43,732 bases of DNA from Cyclobacteriaceae bacterium (GCA_024644875.1 JAHEGY010000032.1:1-43732), one strand, 5' to 3'; numbered from the stretch's first letter, positions 26,553 through 37,484 are shown. Notes: generated by a model from the letters alone, not told the origin. Translations and numbers: made by a program.

Positions 26553-27206
26553 CTAAGTCTTTTTTCCATAACAGAGGTCACCGGCATCACCAAGCCCGGG
26601 AACGATAAATGATTTATCATTTAAGTCTTCATCCATGGCCCCGATCCATATCTTAGAGGAAACCGATATATTATTTTTTACATATGTAAATCCCTGTTTT
26701 GAGGCAATCAGCGAGACTATATGCACCTTTTTTGGCAGACCCTTTTTTAGAATCCGGTTTAGGGCTTTAACAATTGATTTTCCTGTCGCCAACATTGGAT
26801 CTGCCAATATCACTTCTTTCCCTTGTATGTCGCCAACAGCAATATATCCCATATCAATATCGAAATGTTGGTTCTCATCATAGTCAGAACGAAATGCTCC
26901 AATAAACCCACTTTCGGATTTCTCGAAGAAATTTAAAAAGCCCTGGTAAAAAGGTATGCCAGCTCTCATGATCGTGATTAAGTAAGGAGAATTGCTTAAA
27001 AGAGATGTTTTTGATTCACCCAGGGGCGTCTTGATCTCAACTTCTTTATAGTCAAGATCTTTGGATATTTCATAGGCGAATATCTCACCCATTCTTTCCA
27101 TATTTTTTCGAAACCGAATGCTATCCGTCTGAATATTAACATCCCGTAGTTCCGCCAAATAATTATTAGCTAGTGAATTGAATTCTGATAATAGGAATAT
27201 CTCCAC
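26553..27206 (-). CDS. upp: Uracil phosphoribosyltransferase
   Basis: A type I phosphoribosyltransferase making UMP from uracil and PRPP. The PRPP loop is ILADPMLATGKSIVKAL, and the C-terminal uracil-binding segment is FIVPGLGDAGDLCYG. Other marks are FRKNMERMGEIFAYEIS and TIMRAGIPFYQGFL. The GTG at 27206 (217 aa) is preferred because VEIFLLSEFNSLANNYLAEL aligns residue for residue with the usual Bacteroides start MEVINLS; a second GTG at 27242 would add 12 residues. It is divergent from hpt, grouping uracil and purine salvage. Confidence 0.95.
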   Translation of the reverse strand: MEIFLLSEFNSLANNYLAELRDVNIQTDSIRFRKNMERMGEIFAYEISKDLDYKEVEIKTPLGESKTSLLSNSPYLITIMRAGIPFYQGFLNFFEKSESGFIGAFRSDYDENQHFDIDMGYIAVGDIQGKEVILADPMLATGKSIVKALNRILKKGLPKKVHIVSLIASKQGFTYVKNNISVSSKIWIGAMDEDLNDKSFIVPGLGDAGDLCYGKKT

Positions 27207-27330
27207 TTCTTTAGATTTAGTCTGACAAAGGGCTTTCCCCACCGAATATAACTTAATAATATTTAAAAATTAAACGCCCGAATAATTAAAAAGCCGATCA
27301 GTTTATTGCAACTAAAAATAGATTTTGATA

Positions 27331-27362
27331 TTTCTTAAAAGAGTATCTAAACTGTATATTTG
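27331..27362 (+). promoter_or_regulatory. Candidate promoter of the hpt-adk-obg operon
   Basis: TATATTTG (27355-27362) is an exact -7 match, and TTTC (27331-27334) lies 20 nt upstream as an imperfect -33. The predicted leader is about 18 nt. Confidence 0.45.
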
Positions 27363-27385
27363 CTTTCCCTGAAACGAACCTTATC

Positions 27386-27910
27386 ATGAAGATCCTAGAT
27401 CTTGAATTCAAACCCTACATCGACAGGAGTGAAATACTCCTTCAGGTCAGAAAAATATCTGAATCCATAAACCGGGATTATAAGGATAAAGATCCTTTAT
27501 TCCTGTCTATATTGAATGGATCCTTCATTTTTGCTGCTGACCTGATGCGGGAAATTAATATTCCATCTCAGATATCCTTCATCAAACTATCCTCATATTC
27601 ACAGGTTGCAAGCACAGGGAAGGTCAAAAAATTGATCGGCTTGAATGAAATTGTTTTTAACAGAAACTTGATAATTATTGAAGATATTATAGACAGTGGA
27701 TTAACTTTGCAGCATGTACGGGCTGCACTTGAGGATTTAGGGTCAGCATCCGTTGAAATAGCGACACTTTTTTTAAAACCGGAATCTTTTCATAAAGGAT
27801 TCGATATTAAGTATGTAGGATTCTCGATACCAAATAACTTTATTGTTGGATATGGATTGGATTATGAGGGGTATGGGAGAAATCTACCGGACGTTTATAT
27901 TAATAAATAA
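27386..27910 (+). CDS. hpt: Hypoxanthine phosphoribosyltransferase
   Basis: A 174-aa purine-salvage enzyme converting hypoxanthine or guanine with PRPP to IMP or GMP. The PRPP-binding motif is LIIIEDIIDSGLTLQHV (residues about 96-111). SILNGSFIFAADLMREI is the pyrophosphate loop region, and FSIPNNFIVGYGLDYEGYGRNLP the purine/Mg2+ tail. Length matches the family. adk starts 12 nt downstream, and the hpt-adk-obg order recurs in Bacteroidota. Confidence 0.95.
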   Translation: MKILDLEFKPYIDRSEILLQVRKISESINRDYKDKDPLFLSILNGSFIFAADLMREINIPSQISFIKLSSYSQVASTGKVKKLIGLNEIVFNRNLIIIEDIIDSGLTLQHVRAALEDLGSASVEIATLFLKPESFHKGFDIKYVGFSIPNNFIVGYGLDYEGYGRNLPDVYINK

Positions 27911-27922
27911 TTTTTTAGTAGC

Positions 27923-28501
27923 ATGTATAATATTGTATTGTTTGGTCCTCCAGGTGCAGGAAAGGGTACCCAAAGTGAAATGATCATTGATAAATTCAAT
28001 CTGACGCACATTTCCACTGGTGATTTATTCAGGAAACACCTGGGTGAGGGTACAGAGCTCGGTAAACTTGCTCAGAAATATATGGATCAAGGTAATCTAG
28101 TACCTGATGAGGTAGTAATTAAAATGGTAGAGTTAAAGATAACATCAAATAACAGTTCTAACGGTTTTATTTTTGATGGATTTCCCAGAACTGTTACACA
28201 AGCCAAAGCTTTGGATCAATTGCTTGAAAAACAAGGAACAGAAATATCGGGTATGATATTGCTTGATGTTGATGAATTTGAATTGATAAACCGAATTATG
28301 TTAAGGGGAAAGTCTTCCGGAAGGTCAGATGATCAGGATATTAATAAAGTGAATAACAGAATTAAAGTATATAAAAAAGAAACTCTTCCAGTAGCCACAT
28401 ATTATGATGAACAGGGAAAATTGAACAAAATCGTAGGCGTGGGCTCGGTGGATAATATTTTTTCGGATATTTCAGAGGTTATCGAAACCTTACCACATTA
28501 G
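27923..28501 (+). CDS. adk: Adenylate kinase
   Basis: A 192-aa short-form adenylate kinase (ATP + AMP to 2 ADP). The P-loop is GPPGAGKGT (residues 8-16), AMP-binding residues lie in HISTGDLFRKHL, and the FDGFPRTVTQA motif is intact. The LID is the short, zinc-free form with RGKSSGRSDDQD. It is sandwiched between hpt (12 nt) and obg (6 nt), consistent with one transcript supplying nucleotides. Confidence 0.97.
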   Translation: MYNIVLFGPPGAGKGTQSEMIIDKFNLTHISTGDLFRKHLGEGTELGKLAQKYMDQGNLVPDEVVIKMVELKITSNNSSNGFIFDGFPRTVTQAKALDQLLEKQGTEISGMILLDVDEFELINRIMLRGKSSGRSDDQDINKVNNRIKVYKKETLPVATYYDEQGKLNKIVGVGSVDNIFSDISEVIETLPH

Positions 28502-28507
28502 TAATAT

Positions 28508-29497
28508 ATGTCTGTAAACTTCATCGATTATGTAAAGATCTACACGAAATCAGGATCTGGCGGAGCCGGTTCAGCCCATTTCAGAAGAGAAAAGTTTGTG
28601 CCGAAAGGTGGGCCTGATGGTGGAGATGGCGGTCGCGGTGGTCATGTCATAATCAAGGGGAATAAGCAGTTATGGACTTTGTTACATCTTAAATACCGAA
28701 AACACGTTATTGCAGGGAATGGAGTAAATGGAGCCGGCAACCTGAAACAGGGCGCTGATGGACGTGATGAAATTCTTGAAGTTCCTTTAGGTACTGTAGC
28801 CAGGTATGCAGATTCCAATGAGATCATTACTGAAATCATAGAAGACGGCCAGACATCAATTATAACCCCGGGGGGAAAGGGAGGATTAGGAAATGATCAT
28901 TTTAAATCAGCAACCAATCAAAGTCCCAGATATGCGCAGCCGGGTGAACCTTCTATTGAACAAACAGTAATTCTAGAATTGAAAGTACTGGCAGATGTAG
29001 GATTGGTAGGATTTCCGAATGCTGGAAAATCAACCCTTCTTTCAGTATTATCTGCAGCGAAACCAAAAATAGCTGATTACCCTTTTACTACCCTTATCCC
29101 AAATCTAGGGGTAATACCCTACCGGGATTTTAAATCGTTTATAATGGCGGATATACCAGGTATTATTGAAGGCGCGGCTGAAGGGAAAGGATTGGGAATA
29201 AGATTTCTGAGACATATTGAGCGTAATGCTGTATTGTTGTTTATGATACCGGCGGATACAAATGACATATCAAAGGAGTATAAAATTCTTCTTAATGAGT
29301 TAAAGGAATATAATCCAGAGCTACTGGATAAACACCGGATATTGGCCATTACAAAATGTGATCTTCTTGATGAAGAATTAAAAGCAGAAATAGGAGAAGA
29401 AATACCTGAAGAAATACAAACAATTTTAATCTCATCTGTAACAGAAGAAGGCCTTTCTTCACTAAAAGATGCATTATGGCAAAAATTGAATGGTTGA
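28508..29497 (+). CDS. obgE: GTPase Obg
   Basis: A 329-aa ribosome-associated GTPase. The Gly-rich Obg fold (about residues 1-158) includes [20 protein letters not shown] and [10 protein letters not shown]. The G domain has G1 [10 protein letters not shown]3 DIPG and G4 TKCD, in which Thr replaces the usual Asn of NKxD; I recall this being common in Bacteroidota. The C-terminal OCT domain is absent, as usual for the phylum. It acts in 50S assembly and stress control. Confidence 0.96.
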   Translation: MSVNFIDYVKIYTKSGSGGAGSAHFRREKFVPKGGPDGGDGGRGGHVIIKGNKQLWTLLHLKYRKHVIAGNGVNGAGNLKQGADGRDEILEVPLGTVARYADSNEIITEIIEDGQTSIITPGGKGGLGNDHFKSATNQSPRYAQPGEPSIEQTVILELKVLADVGLVGFPNAGKSTLLSVLSAAKPKIADYPFTTLIPNLGVIPYRDFKSFIMADIPGIIEGAAEGKGLGIRFLRHIERNAVLLFMIPADTNDISKEYKILLNELKEYNPELLDKHRILAITKCDLLDEELKAEIGEEIPEEIQTILISSVTEEGLSSLKDALWQKLNG

Positions 29498-29520
29498 GTT
29501 ATGTCATAATGTCAGATATA

Positions 29521-29528
29521 TATATTTG
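29521..29528 (+). promoter_or_regulatory. Candidate -7 element of grpE-dnaJ
   Basis: TATATTTG is an exact TAnnTTTG match, placing the start about 42 nt before the grpE ATG. A TTG 24 nt upstream (29494-29496) is a marginal -33. No CIRCE operator is seen. Confidence 0.4.
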
Positions 29529-29558
29529 GCTTAATAGTTGATAAATACAGAATTACAT

Positions 29559-29574
29559 GTTTACGCAGGTAAAC
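29559..29574 (+). promoter_or_regulatory. Hairpin abutting the grpE start codon
   Basis: GTTTAC-GCAG-GTAAAC forms a perfect 6-bp stem with a 4-nt loop, ending one base before the grpE ATG. It sits where an RNA thermometer or other translational control would be. Confidence 0.35.
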
Positions 29575-29575
29575 T

Positions 29576-30172
29576 ATGTCAAAAAACAGCTTAAAAGAAA
29601 TGAAGACTGAAAAAAAGACAGAGGAACATAAAGAGGTTTTAGAACAATCTGAATCAAATAAAAAGAGTAATAAAAAATCCTCAGCAAGAACCAGTTCAAG
29701 AAGCCGGGGAAAGGATAAAGAGCTTGTAAAAGTCAAAACTGAACTGTCAGAGATCAAGGATAAGTATCTGAGACTGTATTCAGAGTTCGACAATTTCCGC
29801 CGAAGAACAGCAAAAGAGAAACTGGATCTTGTCAGTACTGCTAATGAGGACCTTATGATTGAATTGTTACCGGTAATCGATGATTTCGAGCGAGCTATAA
29901 AATCATTTGACTCTGATAATGGAGACGTAGAAAACATGAAGGAAGGAGTGATGTTGATATTCAATAAATTAAACAATGTCACTGAAAAGAAGGGATTAAA
30001 AGGAATGGAAACCAATCCTGGTGACGACTTTAATTCAGAATTGCACGATGCAATATCACATATCCCGGCACCAGAAGAAAAGTTTAAAGGTAAGATCATT
30101 GATACAATCGAAAAGGGATATTACCTGAACGATAAAGTAATCAGATTTGCAAAAGTAGTAACCGGAGCATAA
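29576..30172 (+). CDS. grpE: Nucleotide exchange factor GrpE
   Basis: A 198-aa co-chaperone that releases ADP from DnaK. The charged, poorly conserved N-terminus (residues 1-50, many K, E and S) is followed by the long dimerising helix [20 protein letters not shown]. The beta domain is marked by [14 protein letters not shown] and by [13 protein letters not shown], and the family tail [20 protein letters not shown] is present. dnaJ begins 4 nt downstream. A hairpin directly precedes the start codon. dnaK is not in the window. Confidence 0.96.
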   Translation: MSKNSLKEMKTEKKTEEHKEVLEQSESNKKSNKKSSARTSSRSRGKDKELVKVKTELSEIKDKYLRLYSEFDNFRRRTAKEKLDLVSTANEDLMIELLPVIDDFERAIKSFDSDNGDVENMKEGVMLIFNKLNNVTEKKGLKGMETNPGDDFNSELHDAISHIPAPEEKFKGKIIDTIEKGYYLNDKVIRFAKVVTGA

Positions 30173-30176
30173 AAAT

Positions 30177-31286
30177 ATGGCAAAAAGAGACTATTACGAA
30201 ATACTCGGAGTTGACAAAAATGCTTCGCAGGACGATATAAAAAAATCATACAGAAAGATCGCTATAAAATATCATCCGGATAAGAACCCGGGGGATAAAG
30301 ATGCCGAGGAACATTTTAAAGAGGCCGCGGAAGCTTATGAAGTTTTAAGCAATCCCGATAAAAGGGCACAATACGATCGTTTTGGTCACTCCGGTATGCG
30401 TGGTGGTGGATTCAGCGGTGGTGGAATGTCAATGGAGGATATATTCTCTCAATTTGGTGATATATTCGGAGGATCTGCTTTTGAAAGTTTCTTTGGAGGA
30501 GGCGGTGGTACGCGAAGACAAGGTAGAAGAGGTACTAATCTGAGGATTAAACTGAAGCTGACCCTCGATGAAATAGCCAACGGTACAGAAAAAAAGATCA
30601 AAGTTAAAAGGCATGTGCTGGCTGATGGTGTATCATTTAAAAACTGCCCTACCTGTAATGGAACTGGCCAGGTAAGAAAAGTTGTTAATACTATGCTGGG
30701 ACAAATGGTTTCAGCGAGTACATGTCACAGTTGTCACGGTAGTGGTAAGACTATTGACAAAAAACCTGCCGGAGTAGACAATACCGGTTTAGCACAAAAA
30801 GAAGAAATTATCTCAATCCGGATACCTGCCGGTGTTGCTGACGGAATGCAATTATCAATGTCAGGTAAGGGAAATATGGGACCAGGAGGTGGCCATCCGG
30901 GCGATCTGCTGATCATAATAGAAGAAATTGAGAATGACCTGTTAAAAAGAGATGGAAATAATATAATCTATGACCTGCATATCAGCTTTGTTGACGCAGC
31001 ACTCGGATCTTCTCATGAAGTTCCAACACTTGATGGGAAAGTAAAAATAAAGGTGGATCCAGGAACACAGAGTGGGAAAATTTTAAGATTAAGGGGTAAG
31101 GGCATAAAAGATATTGATGGTTTTGGAAGAGGTGACCAGATGATCTATGTAAATGTTTGGACTCCTAAAAACCTCAGTATTGAAGAGAAGAATATCCTGG
31201 AATCACTACGCGAATCCAAAAACTTCAAGCCGGCACCGGGAAAAAATGAAAAAGGATTTTTTGAAAGAATGAAGGAATTTTTTTAA
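30177..31286 (+). CDS. dnaJ: Chaperone DnaJ with a single zinc centre
   Basis: A 369-aa Hsp40 delivering substrates to DnaK. The J domain has HPD at residues 33-35, and a Gly/Phe-rich linker spans about 71-112. Only two CxxCxGxG repeats are present, CPTCNGTG (157-164) and CHSCHGSG (183-190), against four in E. coli. By position they match repeats 2 and 3, so zinc centre II is kept and centre I (repeats 1 and 4) is lost. The two beta-barrel substrate domains (about 210-340) appear complete. The reduced form is probably normal in its lineage. Confidence 0.96.
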   Translation: MAKRDYYEILGVDKNASQDDIKKSYRKIAIKYHPDKNPGDKDAEEHFKEAAEAYEVLSNPDKRAQYDRFGHSGMRGGGFSGGGMSMEDIFSQFGDIFGGSAFESFFGGGGGTRRQGRRGTNLRIKLKLTLDEIANGTEKKIKVKRHVLADGVSFKNCPTCNGTGQVRKVVNTMLGQMVSASTCHSCHGSGKTIDKKPAGVDNTGLAQKEEIISIRIPAGVADGMQLSMSGKGNMGPGGGHPGDLLIIIEEIENDLLKRDGNNIIYDLHISFVDAALGSSHEVPTLDGKVKIKVDPGTQSGKILRLRGKGIKDIDGFGRGDQMIYVNVWTPKNLSIEEKNILESLRESKNFKPAPGKNEKGFFERMKEFF

Positions 31287-31335
31287 TCTAATTAAGATAT
31301 TGTCTCCTTCAACATACATGGATTTTTTTTTATTG

Positions 31336-31354
31336 AAACCTAAATGGGTTTTTT
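31336..31354 (+). terminator. Weak Rho-independent terminator after dnaJ
   Basis: AAACC-TAAATG-GGTTT followed by further T residues makes a short 5-bp stem and T-tract, about 50 nt after the dnaJ stop. Confidence 0.35.
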
Positions 31355-31369
31355 AACGTATGTGAGCGT

Positions 31370-32260
31370 ATGCTGAGGGTGATTTTGTTGTTTTTAGTTA
31401 GCTCTATAACTTTTTCAAGTTTACCAGGTCAAGTTAAGAAGTTTTATACCCTTGAAAATAATCTGGACTTTGATAAGGTTAATATTGTGTTAACTGCTAC
31501 CTCCAACTCCTGCTGTATCAAGCCGACTGTTAATCCAAATCTTGTTAACATTTATGGCTATGATAATAATGCAAATCCTAATATCTATTCTGAAACTGAA
31601 ATCCTTGATCGAATACAAAACCTGATCATCGACCTCAATAACAATGATAATGATGAAGAATCCAGCCTAGCCAGGGGTTTTTTCGGCCCTTCAACTGAAT
31701 CTGAAAACCACTGGGACCTTTACTTATCAAATGAAAAGACAATGCGGCTTTCCTTAAATTATGCTGTCGGCGATGCCGCAGTTGATCTGTCTGATCTTCC
31801 TATCGAAAGTCTGGACATCTCATCCGGGAGTGCCGAGGTCAACGTGGAGTACATGGAAAATAAGCCTAACCTCATCGAGATGGACAGTTTTCTTGTTAAA
31901 GTGGATCTCGGATCTTTGACCATCAATAAAATGAACCACTCAAGAGCCAGGACTGTAATTGCAGACGTTGGGTTTGGAGCCTTGCTTGTAGATTATTCCA
32001 ATCCGCTTACTGAACCCAGCGATGTATATGCAAGTGTAGGTGCTGGAAACCTGATTATTGGCCTTCCTGATGATGATACTTTCCCGGTTATTATTAATAT
32101 CGAAAATTCCCCGCTATGTAATGTGAAATTACCTAAAGGTTTCAAAAAACAGAAAAAACATGTGTACGTTAGCCAGGGATACCACGAAAATGCCTCTAAT
32201 ATCTTGTCTTTTAATCTCGATGTAGTCGTTGGACAGATCAAATTCGTTGAATATAAGTAA
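31370..32260 (+). CDS. Exported toastrack-like (DUF4097/LiaF-type) protein
   Basis: A 296-aa exported protein with a signal peptide (residues about 1-20, ending SSLPGQ). The C-terminal two thirds carry repeated short beta segments with G-A/D-G turns: LNYAVGDAAVDLSDLPIESL, DISSGSAEVNVEYM, VKVDLGSLTINKMN and YASVGAGNLIIGLPDD. These are the single-stranded beta-solenoid style seen in DUF4097 and LiaF C-terminal domains. It lies 71 nt upstream of the ABC exporter genes, on the same strand. Such proteins often act with envelope-stress systems, but no direct evidence exists here. Confidence 0.6.
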   Translation: MLRVILLFLVSSITFSSLPGQVKKFYTLENNLDFDKVNIVLTATSNSCCIKPTVNPNLVNIYGYDNNANPNIYSETEILDRIQNLIIDLNNNDNDEESSLARGFFGPSTESENHWDLYLSNEKTMRLSLNYAVGDAAVDLSDLPIESLDISSGSAEVNVEYMENKPNLIEMDSFLVKVDLGSLTINKMNHSRARTVIADVGFGALLVDYSNPLTEPSDVYASVGAGNLIIGLPDDDTFPVIINIENSPLCNVKLPKGFKKQKKHVYVSQGYHENASNILSFNLDVVVGQIKFVEYK

Positions 32261-32331
32261 ACTCTTTATTGTTTTTTATATATTTATACTTTGCAATTTG
32301 TTTTGTTTAGTCATCTCCAATTTTTATCATA

Positions 32332-33246
32332 TTGAATATCCTATACACGAAAAACATTTCGAAAAGTTATGGGGATTTTTGGGCTTTGAAAGACATCAAT
32401 ATTGAAGTTCCCAAACAATCCATTTTTGGTTTACTCGGGCCTAACGGAGCAGGTAAAACCACATTGATCAGAATAATCACCCAGATTATTTTTGCCGATA
32501 CAGGTAAAGTCCATTTTGATGGAAGAGAAATAAATGAGGAAGACGTTCGGAAAATGGGCTACCTGCCTGAGGAAAGAGGGCTGTATAAAAAAATGAAGGT
32601 TGGGGAACACTTGATCTATCTGGCGCGCCTGAAAGGACTCTCACGAAATGATGCTTTAACTAAGATAAAATACTGGTTAAATAAATTTCAGATAACTGAC
32701 TGGACCGACAAGAAGATTGAAGACCTGTCAAAAGGAATGCAACAGAAGATCCAGTTTATTGCTACCATAATTCATGATCCCAGCCTTATAATTCTTGATG
32801 AACCATTTTCAGGATTCGATCCTATTAATGTAAATATTATTAAGGATGAGATACTGAAGCTGAAAAATAAAGGAGCAACAATCATTTTTTCCACCCATAG
32901 AATGGAATCCGTTGAAGAACTCTGTGATCATATCGCATTGATAAATAAATCAAATGTTATACTCTACGGATCAAAACAGGATATTAAACAGAATCACAGG
33001 TCCAATACATATACTGTAGATTATATCGGGGAGTTTAGAAATACTAACGGACAATTTCAAATCACTGATCAATCGGAAACGGAGGAAGGCTATATCCGTT
33101 CAAACATCCGGATCACAAATGATCAGTCTCCAAATGAACTGCTTTCCATTTTGATAGATGAAGTTGAAGTACATGCATTTCAGGAGAAGATCCCCACTAT
33201 GAATGATATTTTTATAAGTAAAGTAAACGAAGGAACTAATGCATAA
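32332..33246 (+). CDS. NatA-type ABC transporter ATP-binding protein
   Basis: A 304-aa ATPase. Walker A is GPNGAGKT (residues 36-43), the signature is LSKGMQQKIQ, and Walker B is LIILDEPFSGFDP, followed by the H-loop STHRME. The C-terminal 80 residues form the DUF4162 domain typical of ABC-2 exporters. The start is TTG. The gene overlaps the permease by 8 nt. The pair would export an unknown substrate; the family includes Na+ exporters and antibiotic exporters. GldA, the gliding ATPase, is distinct and lacks this C-terminal domain. Confidence 0.92.
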   Translation: MNILYTKNISKSYGDFWALKDINIEVPKQSIFGLLGPNGAGKTTLIRIITQIIFADTGKVHFDGREINEEDVRKMGYLPEERGLYKKMKVGEHLIYLARLKGLSRNDALTKIKYWLNKFQITDWTDKKIEDLSKGMQQKIQFIATIIHDPSLIILDEPFSGFDPINVNIIKDEILKLKNKGATIIFSTHRMESVEELCDHIALINKSNVILYGSKQDIKQNHRSNTYTVDYIGEFRNTNGQFQITDQSETEEGYIRSNIRITNDQSPNELLSILIDEVEVHAFQEKIPTMNDIFISKVNEGTNA

Positions 33247-34540
33247 TATTTTTCTGATCATACAAAGGGAATATATTACCAGAGTCAGGAAAAAATCTTT
33301 CCTGATTATGTCTATTGTGGGACCTTTGCTTATCGCAAGTTTGTGGGTAGTGCCAATCTGGCTTTCCACCCGAGAAACCGATCAGAAAACCATTGAAATT
33401 CTTGATGATTCAGGATTTTTCAAAGATGAATTTATTGAAACCTCTTCTCTGAAATTTGAATATATTCAGACAGATCTTGTTGAGGCAAAAACAGAAGTGC
33501 TAAGTAGTGAAAACTATGGCTTATTGTATATTCCAAGGATTAACCTTGATGAGCCTGAGGGTATCACTTTTTTTTCAGGAAAAAATCCAAGTATTGAAGT
33601 GATTCAGGATCTGGAATGGGCTATGAAATCAGTGGTTGAAGATATCAAACTTGAAAGATCTTCGATAGATCAGGCCACTTTGGACAGCCTCAAGGCTGAT
33701 ATAGATATTGATATGATCAATATGACGGAATCAGGGGAGAAAGCAGGAAGTGCAGGAGTAGCCACCATCATCGGATACATTTCAGCACTGATGATTTACT
33801 TCTTTATTTTCGTTTATGGCATACAAATCCTTCGGGGTGTAATTGAGGAGAAGTCAAGCCGTATTGTGGAAGTAATCGTTTCTTCGGTAAAGCCTTTTCA
33901 TCTGATGATGGGAAAGATCCTTGGTGTTGGGGCAGTCGGTTTAACCCAGTATATCATCTGGTTGGTACTCAGCATCATGATAACAACAGGCATCAGTTCG
34001 TATTTTAATATAGACAGAAAAGATAGTTTGCCGGTGCAGACAGAACAATCCGGGGTCATCGAGGAAGAGCAGGAAAATGAATTTGTCGCAGAGATGTTCA
34101 ATTCACTGGAATCAATTGATTTTTCACTATTGGCATTTGCTTTCCTGTTATATTTTATTGGAGCATACCTTTTATATGGTTCCTTATTTGCAGCAATAGG
34201 GTCGGCAGTTGATAATGATGCAGATGCTCAGCAGTTCCAGCTTCCGGTTACCATACCCCTTATCTTTTCTCTTATTGTATTAACAGCAATTTTGAGAGAA
34301 CCGGATGGAAATCTGGCATTCTGGCTTTCTATGATTCCCTTATTTTCACCTGTGATCATGATGATGAGGATACCGTTTGGAGTACCTTATTGGGAAATAG
34401 GATTATCTTTGACCTTACTGATTGCTGGATTTGTATTTACGACCTGGATAGCCAGCAGGATCTACAGGATAGGAATTCTCATGCATGGGTCAAAAGTAAA
34501 CTATCGAATTCTGGGTAAATGGTTGTTTATGAAAAATTAA
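33239..34540 (+). CDS. ABC-2 type transporter permease (NatB-like)
   Basis: A 433-aa membrane protein. A first helix (about residues 20-42) is followed by a large extracytoplasmic domain (about 45-170). Five to six helices follow, starting VATIIGYISALMIYFFIFVY, with the cytoplasmic motif RGVIEEKSSRIVEVIVSSVKPFHLMMGKILGVG, the ABC-2 coupling segment. An acidic insertion EEEQENEFVAEM occurs between helices. It is the partner of the upstream ATPase, overlapping by 8 nt. Confidence 0.9.
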   Translation: MHNIFLIIQREYITRVRKKSFLIMSIVGPLLIASLWVVPIWLSTRETDQKTIEILDDSGFFKDEFIETSSLKFEYIQTDLVEAKTEVLSSENYGLLYIPRINLDEPEGITFFSGKNPSIEVIQDLEWAMKSVVEDIKLERSSIDQATLDSLKADIDIDMINMTESGEKAGSAGVATIIGYISALMIYFFIFVYGIQILRGVIEEKSSRIVEVIVSSVKPFHLMMGKILGVGAVGLTQYIIWLVLSIMITTGISSYFNIDRKDSLPVQTEQSGVIEEEQENEFVAEMFNSLESIDFSLLAFAFLLYFIGAYLLYGSLFAAIGSAVDNDADAQQFQLPVTIPLIFSLIVLTAILREPDGNLAFWLSMIPLFSPVIMMMRIPFGVPYWEIGLSLTLLIAGFVFTTWIASRIYRIGILMHGSKVNYRILGKWLFMKN

Positions 34541-34586
34541 TATGGTAGAATATAAACTTATACTGATAATAACTCCTTAAGTTATA

Positions 34587-35801
34587 ATGAGTAATAATAC
34601 AGTATTCAACACTAAAAGTGATTTGTATACCAACAAATCAAAGTACAAATGGTTAATAATTATCACAGCTATATTGATCGGAACTGCCTCAATTTATTAT
34701 ACCGATATTCTTGTTTCTCAATTGAAGGAAAGGGAAGAAAGGCAAATTACTTTGTATGCAAAAACCCTTGAATATACTGCTAACCAGCAGGACAACCAGA
34801 ATCTTGGATTTATTTTTGAAGAAATAATAGTTCCTAACTATTCTATCCCGGTAATTTTAACCGACGATTCGGGCCAGCCTATCGAGTATAAAAATCTGGA
34901 ATTTGATGAAAATCTGAACACGGAAGAATTCGAAAAAAAGTTGGGGGAAGAACTCAGTATAATGAAAGATGAGCATGAACCCATAAAAATAAATTTCAGG
35001 GATGAAAATAATGAAGTGTTTGGTTATAATCTTGTATACTATAAGAATTCAAAATTACTGTATCAACTCAGGTATTATCCCTATATACAGTTATCGGTGA
35101 TCTCGATCTTCGGAATTTTAACTTTCCTGGTCTTTAACTATTCCAAAACAGCAGAACAGAACAGGATCTGGGTAGGACTGGCCAAAGAAACAGCCCACCA
35201 GCTGGGTACTCCAATATCATCATTGATGGCCTGGAATGAATATTTTAAGTCAGAAAAGAAATTCCAGGATAAAAATCTGATGATGGAATTCGAGAAGGAT
35301 ATAGAACGCCTGGAAATGATCACTTCCAGATTTTCAAATATAGGATCCACGCCAATTTTGAACTATGAAGATATTCATGCTGCGGTTCGTCATACCATAA
35401 CTTATATACAACACAGACTTTCAACCAAGGTTACTTTTAACATTACCGCTCTTCCTAATGATATCCGTGCGAAAATCAACAAACCGCTTTTTGACTGGGT
35501 TATCGAAAATCTCTGCAAAAATGCTGTTGATGCAATGGGGGGAGTTGGTACTATTGATATTACAATCAAAAAAGCCCCGGATGGAAATGTGACGATTGAT
35601 GTAAAAGACTCAGGAAAAGGAATTCCCAAATCAAAATTAAGAGAGGTTTTTAACCCGGGATATACGACAAAATCACGAGGATGGGGCCTTGGACTTACGC
35701 TTGTTAAGCGGATAATAGAGAATTACCACAAGGGAAAAATATTCATAAAACATACTGAACCAGGACACGGTACGACATTCAGAATTATTCTGTTGGTATG
35801 A
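34587..35801 (+). CDS. Orphan sensor histidine kinase
   Basis: A 404-aa membrane kinase. Two transmembrane helices (about residues 24-46 and 172-190) flank an extracytoplasmic sensor domain. The cytoplasmic part has the H-box KETAHQLGTPISSLMAW with the phospho-accepting His, then the ATPase domain with N-box VIENLCKNAVDAM, G1 VKDSGKGIP and G2 GWGLGLTLVKRI. HAMP is not obvious. No response regulator is found nearby, so it is an orphan. It lies 46 nt after the ABC permease and may sense the envelope condition that the exporter relieves. This is inference. Confidence 0.9.
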   Translation: MSNNTVFNTKSDLYTNKSKYKWLIIITAILIGTASIYYTDILVSQLKEREERQITLYAKTLEYTANQQDNQNLGFIFEEIIVPNYSIPVILTDDSGQPIEYKNLEFDENLNTEEFEKKLGEELSIMKDEHEPIKINFRDENNEVFGYNLVYYKNSKLLYQLRYYPYIQLSVISIFGILTFLVFNYSKTAEQNRIWVGLAKETAHQLGTPISSLMAWNEYFKSEKKFQDKNLMMEFEKDIERLEMITSRFSNIGSTPILNYEDIHAAVRHTITYIQHRLSTKVTFNITALPNDIRAKINKPLFDWVIENLCKNAVDAMGGVGTIDITIKKAPDGNVTIDVKDSGKGIPKSKLREVFNPGYTTKSRGWGLGLTLVKRIIENYHKGKIFIKHTEPGHGTTFRIILLV

Positions 35802-35823
35802 TCTATTTTAGACGGAATTAGTA

Positions 35824-35831
35824 TATTTTTG
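35824..35831 (+). promoter_or_regulatory. Candidate -7 element of atpD-atpC
   Basis: TATTTTTG is an exact TAnnTTTG match, predicting a leader of about 65 nt before the atpD ATG. No proper -33 element is seen. Confidence 0.4.
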
Positions 35832-35876
35832 CTCTGGAGAATTTTTTCAAAACAAGTACTTTTAAATCAATAATAA

Positions 35877-37427
<1,551 letters not shown>

Positions 37428-37484
37428 TTACTCACCTTATAAGCTGAACTTGTGGAATATCTCTAAACCTGAAAAAAAAGAAAT

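Noticed and set aside
32285-32293. TATACTTTG before the ABC ATPase as a promoter.
   Set aside because: It has one base too many for TAnnTTTG, and the nearest TTG is only 13 nt upstream.
32332-34540. The ABC pair as gliding proteins GldA and GldF.
   Set aside because: The ATPase has a DUF4162 C-terminus and the permease a large extracytoplasmic domain, which fit NatAB-type exporters; gldG is also missing.
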